This document shows, piece by piece, positions 53,672 to 63,929 of a stretch of 64,000 nucleotides of DNA (the first letter of the stretch is position 1; each line of letters opens with the position of its first letter). The translations under genes and the position numbers were made by a program. The DNA is from Bathynomus jamesi (taxonomy: Eukaryota; Arthropoda; Malacostraca; Isopoda; Cirolanidae), in contig JAJOZX010003307.1 in the NCBI GenBank assembly GCA_023014485.1, positions 111,001 through 175,000 of the forward strand, written 5' to 3'. The notes beneath the pieces are model-generated. The model did no database searches and was not told where the DNA came from. It saw only the letters and a program-made list of their open reading frames with translations.

Positions 53672-54978
53672 TTAGGGGAACAAATCTATGATATTTCTGA
53701 GTTCCAGGAATAGCCCTACTATCCTTGAATCAATGTTCCAACCGTTCTCTGCATCTTTCAAATCAGCTGTAGTTACAAAGAAAAAATTTACCTTCTTGCT
53801 CAAGTTTTCTTCACAAAACTGAAAAACGTGTTCTGGTGTAAGAATTTGCCTCTCTGTAGTTCTCTGCAAACTGGCACGAGCAGTAGCTCTTTTCACTGTT
53901 CCTCCAATCCCATCACATGCATTTTTGCCATGGATGTAGCAAAGAAGTGCCATTCACAAGACAGACCAAAATCCTCTTCATGGTAACAGAGATTTGTGAA
54001 GTTGTATCTGTTCTTATATTGGCCAGCACATCCATCTGAGAAATAGTGCACCTTCTTCAATTGTGGGCATCTGAATTTAACATATGTCATAAGCTTCAAT
54101 ATGAATGAGTAAACCATTATAGTGTTGTGTTTTAGTGATGCAGATAAGAAACAGACACTAAAATGGCTAAGTTCCTGGTCTGCAGATGATCTATAATAGA
54201 TGACAAAAGGGTGAACTGTACACTGTGAATTGTCCCAGTGAAACCCTTGGGCAGCATCCTGGACAATGAAAGAATAATTCTCAGAGAAATCACCTACTAT
54301 AACTACCTCGCTCTGAGGTGGTAGTGTTTCTTTCAACTGCTTGAAGTACTGTGATTGTTGTGAGCAACAAAGTGATGACGAACCATGCAGGATATTTTCA
54401 TGCTTAGGGATGATAAGTATTCATGAAGTGGCTCCACCTTATCAACCATTGTACAACGGTCAACAGTCACCCATTGCTTGTAAGATATTTCATTTGGAGC
54501 TGATTTCACACTGTCAAGTAACTCAAGAAAATCCAGGACACCCTCTTCTCTTGGCAATCATTGCAAAGTTGCATCATGCAAGTCTCTCTTTCTGTACTGC
54601 AGACACTGTAATCCATAAGATCCTTGTATGAAAGACCTCTTTCTCCCAATGCAGCCAGCTGCAATTTGGATTTTGATGGTATGTGCAGACACAGACAGAA
54701 TGAGTCCCACCACTACCGGCAAGCACACAATATGATGGCCATAATTTTGCAAATGTGGAAAATCCTATTTTGGGATTCTTTTCATCATTTTTATATAGTT
54801 CAAACATCTCTCTTAAATTCCCGAGGACCAATCGTTTTTGCACCTTCATTGCACCTTCAGCACTGATAACTTTCACGCAATCCTTTTGGCCAGGACACAT
54901 ACGACTAACCTCTTCTGACTCATAGAATCTTCTAACTATATCTTTGTGTTCTTCAGATATCACTTTTCCTTTGCTCAT
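53672..54978 (-). CDS. GGGTC-3 putative DDE/D transposase, catalytic region
   Basis: Frame-broken ORFs give, in order: FYESEEVSRMCPGQKD; GSGGTHSVCVCTYHQNP; a Cys-bearing segment; SYKQWVTVDRCTM; VGDFSENYSFIVQDAAQGFHW in part; FLSASLKHNT; VHYFSDGCAGQYKN; WHFFATSMAKMHV; then, in the next frame (53953-53672), HGKNACDGIGGTVKRA and ARASLQ. The GDF, FSDG and CDG acidic residues are all present. Frameshifts near 54570, 54335 and 53930 disable this copy. All landmarks are shared with GGGTC-1, though sequence divergence shows a separate family. Confidence 0.7.
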
Positions 54979-55467
54979 TAGTGGAATCTTCGGAAGGATT
55001 CCATGTTCTGATTTAAGTGAATGGCTTCTTTCACCATGTATGTTGTAGTTTGAAAGAAACTAGCTGTTTTTTTCAATTGTGTATGGTGAGAGTGTCAATA
55101 TTTGTAGTTTGTGATGGTGACATTTGCTCTCCAGGAATGACTGTTTCAATTCATTCATTAATTTGTCTAGATGTTTTTCAGATTTAGTTTCAGGTTTTTG
55201 AAGTATCACTTACCTCCTCGGTAATTTGAACACCATAACTGAGTTCTAGCCTCTCCTTCAGGTGTTTCTGAGCAGATGATAGCTTACCACGAGCCTTGCG
55301 CTTTTTCTGGCTTAATGACAGCCCTCTGAAAAGAACAGAAAAAAAGGTTTCACACACCTGAATATTAGTAATTAAATATTAATTATAGTACCTTAAATGC
55401 TATATAATTGGCTATATAGTAGATCAAACAGACCTTGTAGTAAAGTATAAGTTATTATATTAATTTA

Positions 55468-56049
55468 TTACTTACTTTTTTTAACTGGTGTTTGGTCCAG
55501 AAATGCTAGAACTGGTTCAACTGAAGTTGAAGGATTTTCCTTTATCAAGCAATCACTGTCATTGTCCAGATCTTGAATTGAAGAGATGTTACTCAAGCCA
55601 CTGATAGTAGATGATTCATTTGAATCCTGCTCAGACTCGTTGTTTTCAGTGGTACTAAGTATAGTGGGGTTTTTCATTATCAGTGTCCAGCAGTTCACAC
55701 ACAACAATGAGTCTTTTTTCACTCTTCCAGCACATTTTTCAACAAGTACATCAGTCACTTTTCTAAGATTGATTGTTATGCGTTTCTTGTGTTTTTGAAT
55801 AGGGTCCTGGCAGTATTTCAAGTGCCGAACCATTGTATTTTGATCTGTAAAGATATAGGATTTACAATTAGGTAATATATATTTTTTAGAAAATATATAG
55901 CTATACACACTTAATATTTTAGGCCTTGATAGTCTCTGAGGCTCATTAAAACACCATACCCACCAGCCACCCACAGTGCTGGCTGGAACTGTACTAACCT
56001 GTAGACAAGGAATTTTGCAACTATCTGTGTTGATTCTGCACTTAGACAA
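55468..56049 (-). CDS. GGGTC-3 putative transposase, N-terminal exon(s)
   Basis: The frame of 193 codons has a segment rich in Cys/His (HLKYCQDPIQKHKKR, CAGRVKKDSLLCVNCWTLI) that could form a zinc-binding DNA-recognition module, followed by an acidic Ser/Asn-rich linker. It probably splices to a small exon around 55325-55220 with SQKKRKARGKLSSAQKHLKE, and then to the ORF at 54978. Exon borders are inferred from frame and AG/GT contexts only. GGGTC-1 has no clear equivalent of the Cys module. Confidence 0.5.
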   Translation of the reverse strand: MSKCRINTDSCKIPCLQVSTVPASTVGGWWVWCFNEPQRLSRPKILSVYSYIFSKKYILPNCKSYIFTDQNTMVRHLKYCQDPIQKHKKRITINLRKVTDVLVEKCAGRVKKDSLLCVNCWTLIMKNPTILSTTENNESEQDSNESSTISGLSNISSIQDLDNDSDCLIKENPSTSVEPVLAFLDQTPVKKSK

Positions 56050-56913
56050 GTAGCAACATGTTTCAACAGGTTTGTTTAGGCTACATGTGAGCTTAGTCTT
56101 CCCCTTTCACTATTATAACTATTATTGCCAGTGTAGATTAGCAGTGAAATACAATTTTTATTAAATTCTTGGAGCTTGAGGTCAAATTGATAGCTAAGAT
56201 ACAAAAATTCCTTGAAATGACAAGCAATTTATAAATATGGTGTTCACTTATAAGTTAGTTACATGAAAAGTACCAACATAAACAAACTTTTTATGATTGT
56301 TTCTATTAGTCAAGAACTCTGACTTTGTTTTTTATATCTATAAAAAATGTAATTTTAATTTCTATAGGTCAAATTATGAGCTTAAGTGTGAAAAAATAGG
56401 TAGAATTGACGCACAATTTATGAATATGGTGTTCACTTATATGTTAGTTACATGAAAATACTAACATAAACAAACTTTTTTTGCTGATTCTAATAGCCAA
56501 TGCCTATGCCTTCATTTTTTACATTTAAAAAAAAAATTCTCATTTGATACTCCAGAGGTCAAATCGTGACCTCAAATTTTGGTTAACAGTGTAACTTTTT
56601 TATTTTTCAACCTAGAGTTCTAAAACTTGCATATTTGGATTCCTTGTCGTTTTCTGATTCTAAATATATATACTTTTATATAATTATGACAATTATTACC
56701 CAAATTATGGCTCGCCAAATGTTAGTAACCTCGCGAGTGACCTCAAATTGCCCGAGGTCATATCTCTTGAACCGTTGGTCGGATTGACCTTATAATTTCA
56801 GAAATGGATTCAGGGCTCACAAACTCCCTATAAACCAAATTTCAGCAAAATATGAGAGATGAGGGTGTTAATTTCAATTTTTTTTGGTTGATCTGACAGA
56901 GAATGACCCATAA

Positions 56914-57298
56914 GTTAAAACTTGACAAATGCAGATTAATAGTTAAATTTGTAATGTAATCATATTCAATCAGAGCTACCTCTATATTATAAATATTAGG
57001 TAACTGACCTGCTGTACCACATTCATGTTTTATATTTAGCATTTGGATGTATAAATGCATGTACATTAGCCCAAACTTAATTGAAGGATTCTGTGTCAGT
57101 TTCACAGTTTCTTACCTTTCAATGTCTTTCTTCATTAGATTGATCTGGGTTAATGTTTACTATAACACCAACTGCACCCCAAGTAAAATATTTCCAGTAG
57201 TACATCATAATTTACTAAGAAAAATGGTGTATGTCTTTATTTGGGGAAATTCATATTTATGAAGATATTTGCTTCTCAAATTTTAATTAACGATATCG
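56914..57298. other. AT-rich DNA with no recognised feature
   Basis: Between GGGTC-3 and the next hAT element. Short open frames only; no TIR or repeat recognised. Confidence 0.5.
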
Positions 57299-57306
57299 AT
57301 TTGACG

Positions 57307-58419
57307 CAGTGATGTAGTCGAGACCACCAAATCCGAGACTGAGACCGAGACCTGATCCTGTGAGACCAAGATCGAGACCGAGATCAAAGGTTCGAGATCG
57401 AGATCTACCTTCCGAGATCGAGACCCTTAAAATTCGAGACTGAGACCGAGATCGAGACCAAGCTCTCGCCCTTTCAATTTGTTTTACACTACTATGGAAA
57501 TTAGACTCTGTTAAGTATATTAATAAACTAATAACTACTTTCTCAGATGTAGTGTGTTGAATGCAAAAAGTGTAGCCTATAAATTAACAAATGAATATAT
57601 ATATACACACGTACTTTTTATTTATTTACTTCTTTTATATCTGTTACAGAAGGTTTAATGAACGTACACACTACCCAGTTTGACTTGTGCATTTATTTAA
57701 AGCATGATAGGTGCTCATTACACTTAAGGAACATCATCATGCTCAGAAGATCTGCTGAAGTTCGACTTCTGTGGGGCCTCATTATTATGTCTCCATGGCT
57801 AAATACACGCTCAATTGGAGCACTAGAGGCAGGCACTGTTAAAACAGTCACGGCAATATTGGCCAGTGATGAGAATTTATCCTTTTCTGGTGCCAAAACT
57901 TTAATGGAGAGCAGTTGTCTAAAATATGAGAGTCATCGATCTCTAAGAGGTACCGCCGCAACTGTTCCCTGTGGTTCAAAATCTTCCCAGTTTCAACGTT
58001 CTTCAACGTTGCCATTTGGCAACACTAAGTGGCCTTATAATATATACTTATATATATATTATCTATAATTCTCTATTTAGTGTTTCCATTTTCAATAAAA
58101 TTAATCTGACGGGGACAGGGGGGGTCAAAAATTTTTGTAGCGCTAACCTAAAAAAAATCCAGACACCCCCCCCCGCAAGACAAACTTGGCAACTCAAAAC
58201 AGGGTGACTGATTAGTGAATATCTAGAGTCCCTTACTTTTACAAACTTTCATAAACATTCTGAATTGTGTTTGTTCAATCAAGCCACCATCATGAGTATG
58301 CCAATAACATGTATTTTTCATTACGGTCTCGGGGAGAAAAACCGAGACCGCGTCTGTCGAGACCGAGATCTAAATAGCGGAGACCGAGATCGAGACCGAT
58401 ATCGAGACCTACATCACTG
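57307..58419 (-). mobile_element. hAT element, CAGTGATGTAG termini, GAGACC arrays
   Basis: The termini are CAGTGATGTAG and CTACATCACTG. An exact 8-bp TSD, ATTTGACG, lies at 57299-57306 and 58420-58427. Both subterminal zones are degenerate arrays of GAGACC/GAGATC hexamers. The interior retains a hAT C-terminal coding fragment on the minus strand. Confidence 0.9.
57693..57896 (-). pseudogene. hAT transposase C-terminal fragment
   Basis: 67 codons: LANIAVTVLTVPASSAPIER then VFSHGDIIMRPHRSRTSADL and LSMMMFLKCNEHL. VPASSAPxERVFS is the classic hATC dimerisation motif. The rest of the gene has been deleted or is unrecognisable, though related frames may continue to about 58000. Confidence 0.8.
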
Positions 58420-58429
58420 ATTTGACGTG

Positions 58430-59000
58430 ACGTCACGTCAAATGTGCATTTATAATAACGACATTTATTTGTTTTGATTTTCATCTCGTCTAGTGATTGA
58501 TGCCATTTTCCTTTAAATAAATTTAGATATGGCATGTGAAGGCTATTATGTACTGTTTTCATAAAATATTTTTCCTGATTGGGCTATTTTTTCGCTACTC
58601 TGCGACTTAATTAGTTGGTTGGATTTTGTTCTGGCTATTTTTTTTTTCAAATTGAATTTAGTTTAGTGGTGTTTGTGATAGAATTATGACGTGCCATTCG
58701 TGTGAGTTTGACTTTGAGAACTTGATTCATCATGTGCCCTAGATGAAGACAAAGGATTGGATGATTTATCAATTATGGTGTTATTCTCTCATTTTAATGC
58801 CAATTCAAACTTAATATTTTTAGTCAGATATACCTGTAAAGCAGTTCAAATGCTTTACAATGATGGTATTTTTATGTTTGAGAATAATAACTTAATAATA
58901 ATCATTTGTATAATTTAGGTCTTGGGGATACCGGGGCAGAGCCCCAGTAAAGATCACGCATCACAAATTGATCAGTCCTAATGTTTTGCCGTAAGGTTAG
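58430..59000. other. no recognised gene
   Basis: AT-rich sequence. A short CGTGACGTCACGTC inverted repeat directly follows the hAT TSD, apparently part of the old target site. Nothing else recognised. Confidence 0.5.
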
Positions 59001-59231
59001 GTTTTTTTTTTTTGCAAAATACATTTTTTAGTAGTTTTTCATGTGTTTTGTTCCGATTTGCTATTTATTTGTTGTGGAAATGACCCATGCTTATGCTCAA
59101 AATTCCCTATATTTACTTAGTAAACTTCAATGTCTCCTAACTTTTAATTGGGTCATTTCCACAACAAATGAATAGCAGATCTGAACAGAACACACCAAAA
59201 ACTACTAAAAAATGTATTTTGAAAAAAAATT
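59001..59231. repeat. foldback repeat
   Basis: The arms (59001-59090 and 59145-59231) are complementary: AAAATACATTTTTTAGTAG and TTGTTGTGGAAATGACCCA in the left arm have their complements in the right arm. The spacer is about 55 bp. Probably a nonautonomous DNA element. Confidence 0.65.
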
Positions 59232-59657
59232 GGAGGTGGTGCTGTTATAGTAAACATTTACCTTGATCTGATATGGTTCACTATCTGGAACTTTTGATAA
59301 AAATGTTTCTTCTAACTTTCTTTTTAGAAATGATGAAGTGGTCTTATATTTTACAGAAATCATCTTTGACTTATCACTGGTGTTCAAACCATCTGAAAAT
59401 GTAGCTATCAGATAATTAGAAAAGAAACTAGCCTGTTGTAGTAACTGCATGTTCTATCACTGATATACAGTCAAGAGTCGATTAATCACACTTTTTTGCC
59501 CAGTAAAATGTTCATATTTCAAATTCAGTGCCATCTGCACAGGCCCAACAAGCCCAGCTGGTGAGAAAGCACGAGTGGTTCTGGCAATGCTGGATGATCA
59601 AAACATAAACAAACCTCAGCTAGGAATAAACAGACTGTTGTTATTTTTACTGCTGGT

Positions 59658-60838
59658 ATGAGTTCTAAGAAGCGTAAAATACCTTCGGGTGGTGAAAAAG
59701 AACCAAAAAGAAAGCTTGTATTAACTATTGAACAAAAGTTAGTAGTAGTGAGATGTTTAGAGAGTGGTGAGAATGTGATGGTTATAGCTGATGCTTTTGG
59801 GATCGGAAGACACACTGTTTATGATTTACAGAAACAGAAGTCTAAGCTTCTAAAATATGTAAGTGAACATTCTTATTCTCACTGCAGTGATATTAGAAAA
59901 ACATTACATACATCGAAGTTGCCTCTTGTTGATTATGCAACATTTGAATGGTTCAAGCACCAACGTGCCTTAAATAGGGTTGCCAAGATTTTTCAAATGC
60001 CCATGTGGGACAAAAAAAAATTTTTTTTTTTTTTTAAAGACCAAATTTTTTTTTCAAATTGAAATTAGATTTCTTCAACGGTTACAACAAACAAAATTAG
60101 AAAAATTTTATTACAATAATGTTTAACAATTAAACCGTGAATAAATTGAAATTATTATACATAATATTGAAATTCTAAATCAATTCATCCCAAAAAAATT
60201 TGCTTAAAAAATATTTTTTGCAGGACATTTTGACATGGGATTTTTTGATCAAATGTGGGATGTCTGGCAACTCTAGGCTTAAACGTGTTAGTGGAAATAT
60301 GATTATGGCCAAGGCTAGGTTTTTCCATCAAGAAATGGGCATAGCAGACTTGTGAGAGTATAGTACTGGTTGGTTGAAGTGTTTTAAGCAATGTCACAAT
60401 ATAAAGGGTCTTGAGTTTCATGATGAATGTGGTTTGGTGGACAGTGGTGCAGCTGCATCGTATGTGGAAGAGTTTAGTAGGCTAGTAGAGGAACATAGCC
60501 TACTTCAGAGCAGGTGTATAACATTGATGAAATGACATTATATTGGCGTATGTTGCCTTCTCACAGTTTGGTTTGTGGTGATGAAGGTAATGTAGAAAGC
60601 TACAAGACTATCAAGGGCAGAATAACAGCATTGACATGCTCTAATGCTGCAGGCACATCATTTTCATTTACTAGTTATAGGAAAATCTGCCCAACCAAGA
60701 GCACTGCAAAATATAAAAGTTTTGCCAGTTCATTATCGACATAACAAAACAGGTTGGATGACAGGATGACAAGAGTGATATTTCAAGAATGGTTTGATAA
60801 ATTTTTCACCCAAGAGGTTAAGGATCAATGCAAAAAAC
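59658..60838 (+). pseudogene. Tigger/CENP-B-type transposase pseudogene
   Basis: Starts MSSKKRKIPSGGEKEPKRK. VLTIEQKLVVVRCLESGENV and ADAFGIGRHTVYDLQKQK form the first (Psq) helix-turn-helix. After the MITE the frame resumes with AKARFFHQEMGI, STGWLKCFKQCHNIKG (CENP-B-type second HTH), then, after stops, YNIDEMTLYWRMLPSHSL (first Asp of the DDE region, normally YNxDExGLxWRxLP). Premature stops near 60345 and 60515 and loss of sequence after about 60840 make it a pseudogene. Confidence 0.8.
59975..60275. mobile_element. hAT MITE, TAGGGTTGCCAAG termini
   Basis: Left end TAGGGTTGCCAAG, right end complement of TAGAGTTGCCAGAC. The flanks GCCTTAAA (59967-59974) and GGCTTAAA (60276-60283) form an 8-bp TSD with one mismatch. 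The termini resemble those of TAGGGTGG-A (TAGGGTGGCAATA). It splits the Tigger coding sequence. Confidence 0.75.
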
Positions 60839-60988
60839 TTCACTTTTTTTCTACGTGAAGGTCAAAATATGAAAATAAAAACCCACTCTAATAGACAGAG
60901 TTTATTTCCACAACAGTTTTGATGCCAGTGGGTGTCGAAACTGTTGTGGAAATAAACTCTGTCTATTAGAGTGGGTTTTTATTTTCAT
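60828..60988. mobile_element. PLE-like terminal hairpin (PLE-C) with 13-bp TSD
   Basis: Flanked by exact direct repeats AGGTTAAGGATCA (60815-60827 and 60989-61001). It contains a perfect 52-bp inverted repeat (60868-60919 and 60938-60989) around an 18-bp loop. The right arm starts GTGTCGAAACTGTTG then GGAAATAAACTC, which has the same layout as the PLE-A end (GCTCGAAACGTTG then CAATAAAG). This suggests a snapback copy of a third PLE's terminus; the assignment is inferred. Confidence 0.5.
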
Positions 60989-61224
60989 AGGTTAAGGATC
61001 ACTTTAAAAGATAAATTTGCCCCTATCATCATTTTGAAATAACTGTTAGTGGTAATCACACATCTACGTAAAGTAAGGTTTATTGTTAAAAATATAATAA
61101 TGATAAAATAAATGATTGAATGCTAATTAGTAATTTTGAGTGGACTTTTAAAAATTTGATTTTTTCATCAAACGTGTTGGCAACTCTACATGATCAGCTG
61201 GCATCAATTTTAGTCAGTTATAAG

Positions 61225-62513
61225 CAGGGTTTCGGAGCCGGTAAAAAAACTTCTGGCTCCGACTCCGACTCCGGCTCCGGCTCCGGCTCCGGAGCAGAAA
61301 TTTTTTACAGTCTGGCTCCGGCTCTTTTATAGTAAATTCTGTTAATTATAAAATAAATATCTAGATTTATATAACTAATTGTCCAATTTAAAATATTGCA
61401 CAAAAATATTTTATTATTAAATCACTTTAATACTCAAAATTTAAATTTCTTATGATTTTAAATTAGGCAAATATAATGATAGAATGAAGTTATTTAAATA
61501 ACTAAAGGAAAATGATGAAAACTAAATATTAAATATTTATTAACAATGGTAGCTTATATAAATTAGAGAAACTTGCCTCCTAATTAGTTCAAAGTTCAAA
61601 CTTAAGAATTCTCGTATGGAAAATAGTAACAATCAAACTTTCTGAGATAATATATGCATCTTTTTTTAAGTGTTGAAACTTGAAAGCTTCATGAAAGCCA
61701 ACTTGGCTTGAAAAAGAGCTGAATATTTCAAAAAATTCAGTTTTTAAATTTTTAATAGGTTATATTATTTACTTAAAAAGAGATTTTCTTTTAGTCAAAA
61801 AGTTTTGTAATTTAATTAACAAAAGCAATTCAACTAAAAGTCAAAAGTTCAAACTACTAATACACGTTGAAATATTTCCCGAAGCATCAGAAACTTCACA
61901 AATACAAACATAGTGTTTCTTATCTGAACTTTCAGTAAAATACTTGAATATATCAGACTTCTTTATTGAATCTCTATCCATTATGAAGGGTCATAGACTG
62001 ATAATTATAATTAAAGAATCAAGTACAAATTACAAAGAATCTGAAAAAAAAAGAAATTTAGCAATACAAGATAATTGACCTAAAAATAAAAATAGTTCAA
62101 TCCAAGTCAGAAGGACCAACCTTACTAGGTATGTATCTAGGTAGTTACCTACTTAGATAAATAGTTAGTACCTACCTACCTAAGGTCTCCACCGCCATAA
62201 AAAAATTTTACCTATATAATTAAGTGTTGTTAAGACAAATCTTCCCAAATATTTAATGGTTAAAAAATGGAAATTTGCAGATTATTCCTGCAACTCCCAC
62301 ACCTCCATAAAATCCAAGAATCCTATGGTACCATTTTTCGTAATATATTACAAGAATTATAATTTGCAACTAAACCTATATTTAACAAATAACAATTTAG
62401 GTAGCAATATATCGCCCGGAGCCAGACCATGGAGCCGTATTTTCAAGGTTTCTGGCTCCGGCTCCGGCTCCAGGTAAGCAAAATTCACTGGCTCGTCCGG
62501 CTCCGAAACCCTG
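61225..62513. mobile_element. nonautonomous hAT element, CAGGGTTTCGGAGCC termini
   Basis: The termini are CAGGGTTTCGGAGCCGG and CCGGCTCCGAAACCCTG. An exact 8-bp TSD, GTTATAAG, lies at 61217-61224 and 62514-62521. The subterminal arrays are GGCTCC hexamers. The interior is AT-rich without coding capacity. Confidence 0.9.
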
Positions 62514-62521
62514 GTTATAAG

Positions 62522-63342
62522 CAGGGCTGTGGAGTCGGTGATAAAATTTGCTGACTCCAACTCCGACTCCAAAAATTTTAACATTCCGACTCCGACTCCA
62601 GAAATCTGACTTGTATAATTACGACTGAACCCCGATGGAATGTTAAGGTCAAATTGATTACGATTAGCTTTATTGGGCCAATGGAGATTCATAAACAAGG
62701 CATTTCATCACCACCACATAACTCATCAGGTTACTTAGTGGCTGTAACTATGCCTTAATGGCTTTTTTTCTCTTTATTCAAAAATTACAATAAATCCCAA
62801 AATACAAACTGAAGCTTAAACAAAATAAGATTATTATTGGTTTAGCAAATTAATAAGATGTTTTTGTATTATTATAAACATCCGTAATACATAATATTTT
62901 CCATCAGCAGTGAGTGAAAAATATTCAAAAACCACAGATTTATACTTTTGATGCACTACATTACGCTGTTATCATACTTATCAAATTGAAATCTAAAAAT
63001 CTGAAAAAGATTTAGGGTTGCTAGTACAAAATTTTTAAATTTCCTTATTATTAATTATGTTAATTAATTAATTGTAATCCTTATTAATTATAAGCAACTA
63101 TATTTATATATTATTTAATATTTATGTATTATTTATATTATATATTATTTATATATTATATATTATTTATATTTATATATTATATTATATATTAAAACAT
63201 TAGGTTAAATCTATTTTATTCATAAAATTGAGCTAGGCCTAGGCCTAGGCTGCTATGGTTATAGTTGAAGGATTTGCACCGACTCCGACTCCACTCAAAA
63301 TTGACCGACTCACCGACTCCTGACTCCGACTCCACAGCCCTG
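62522..63342. mobile_element. nonautonomous hAT element, CAGGGCTGTGGAGTC termini (copy 2)
   Basis: Same family as 11002-12229: CAGGGCTGTGGAGTCGGTG at the left and GACTCCACAGCCCTG at the right. It directly follows the TSD of the neighbouring element. No matching TSD was found (GTTATAAG left, GTCAGCAT right). It lacks the nested MITE present in copy 1 and so shows that site empty near 62936-62952. Confidence 0.8.
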
Positions 63343-63606
63343 GTCAGCATGTTAAGTCCTTAAGTATTCCTGGCGCTTCAGAAATTTCATTCAGTCTAAG
63401 GAGGACTGTGCAAGGCGGTAAATTAAAATTACGTTTTATTTTTAAAACCACGATGAGCGAATGGTATGATGTAGTACTTGGTCAGGAATTTTGGCATGTT
63501 TACAAGGTTTAATACTCTCCTTTTGTGGTAAACACAAATGTTTACTGTTGCTTTTTCGTCGCAGGCACATGCGTTACAATAAAAAAAAAATATATATATA
63601 TATATA

Positions 63607-63690
63607 TGATGGCCCAAAAGTCTGTTGCCCCGACGCATTCTAAACTATTCTTTTTCGGGAAAACATACTTTCGGGCCACCCTGTGTATAT
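63607..63690. repeat. very short TIR element in TA repeat
   Basis: TGATGGCCCAAAAGTCTGTT at the left and the complement of GGTGGCCCGAAAGTATGTT at the right are imperfect inverted repeats about 45 bp apart, with TATATA on both sides. Likely a solo mini-element of mariner-like type. Confidence 0.4.
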
Positions 63691-63905
63691 ATATAAAATA
63701 AAAATATGTTGAAAGATTTAGCATTTACTTGTTTGGGAATTTAGCTCATTATTTCTTTATTTTTATTATAGGCTATCACATTAACTTTCAATGAATATTG
63801 AGATTTGTTAAAATTACATTATGTTGTAACCCCTATGCAGTAAATTAAGTGAATTTAATTCACAATTATTATTACATGTGTACAGGTTGTTTTTTTCCAT
63901 AGGGC

Positions 63906-63929
63906 CAGGTGGTGAAGCTTCACCACCTG
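63906..63929. repeat. perfect 24-bp palindrome
   Basis: CAGGTGGTGAAG followed immediately by its complement. No role is evident; it could be the terminus of an element running off the window. Confidence 0.7.

Larger units (their letters stand above)
52596..56909 (-). mobile_element. GGGTC-3: long-TIR DNA transposon
   Basis: The termini are GGGTCATTCTCTGTCAGATC and its complement. The TIRs are about 0.65 kb (52596-53250) and 0.8 kb (56095-56909; the right one holds an internal duplication of about 0.2 kb). ATAA at 52592-52595 and 56910-56913 is a possible 4-bp TSD. A gene homologous to those of GGGTC-1 and -2 runs on the minus strand from 56049 to about 53250. Length 4314 bp. Confidence 0.8.
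59468..61020 (+). mobile_element. Tigger element remnant with two insertions
   Basis: TA then CAGTCAAGAGTCGATTAATC at 59468 is a Tigger-type left terminus. A transposase pseudogene follows on the plus strand from 59658. It is interrupted by a hAT MITE (59975-60275) and a PLE-like hairpin (60828-60988). The right terminus was not found. Confidence 0.65.

Noticed and set aside
58430..58445. CGTGACGTCACG as a CRE-like regulatory site
   Set aside because: It is a palindrome beside a hAT TSD with no gene next to it.
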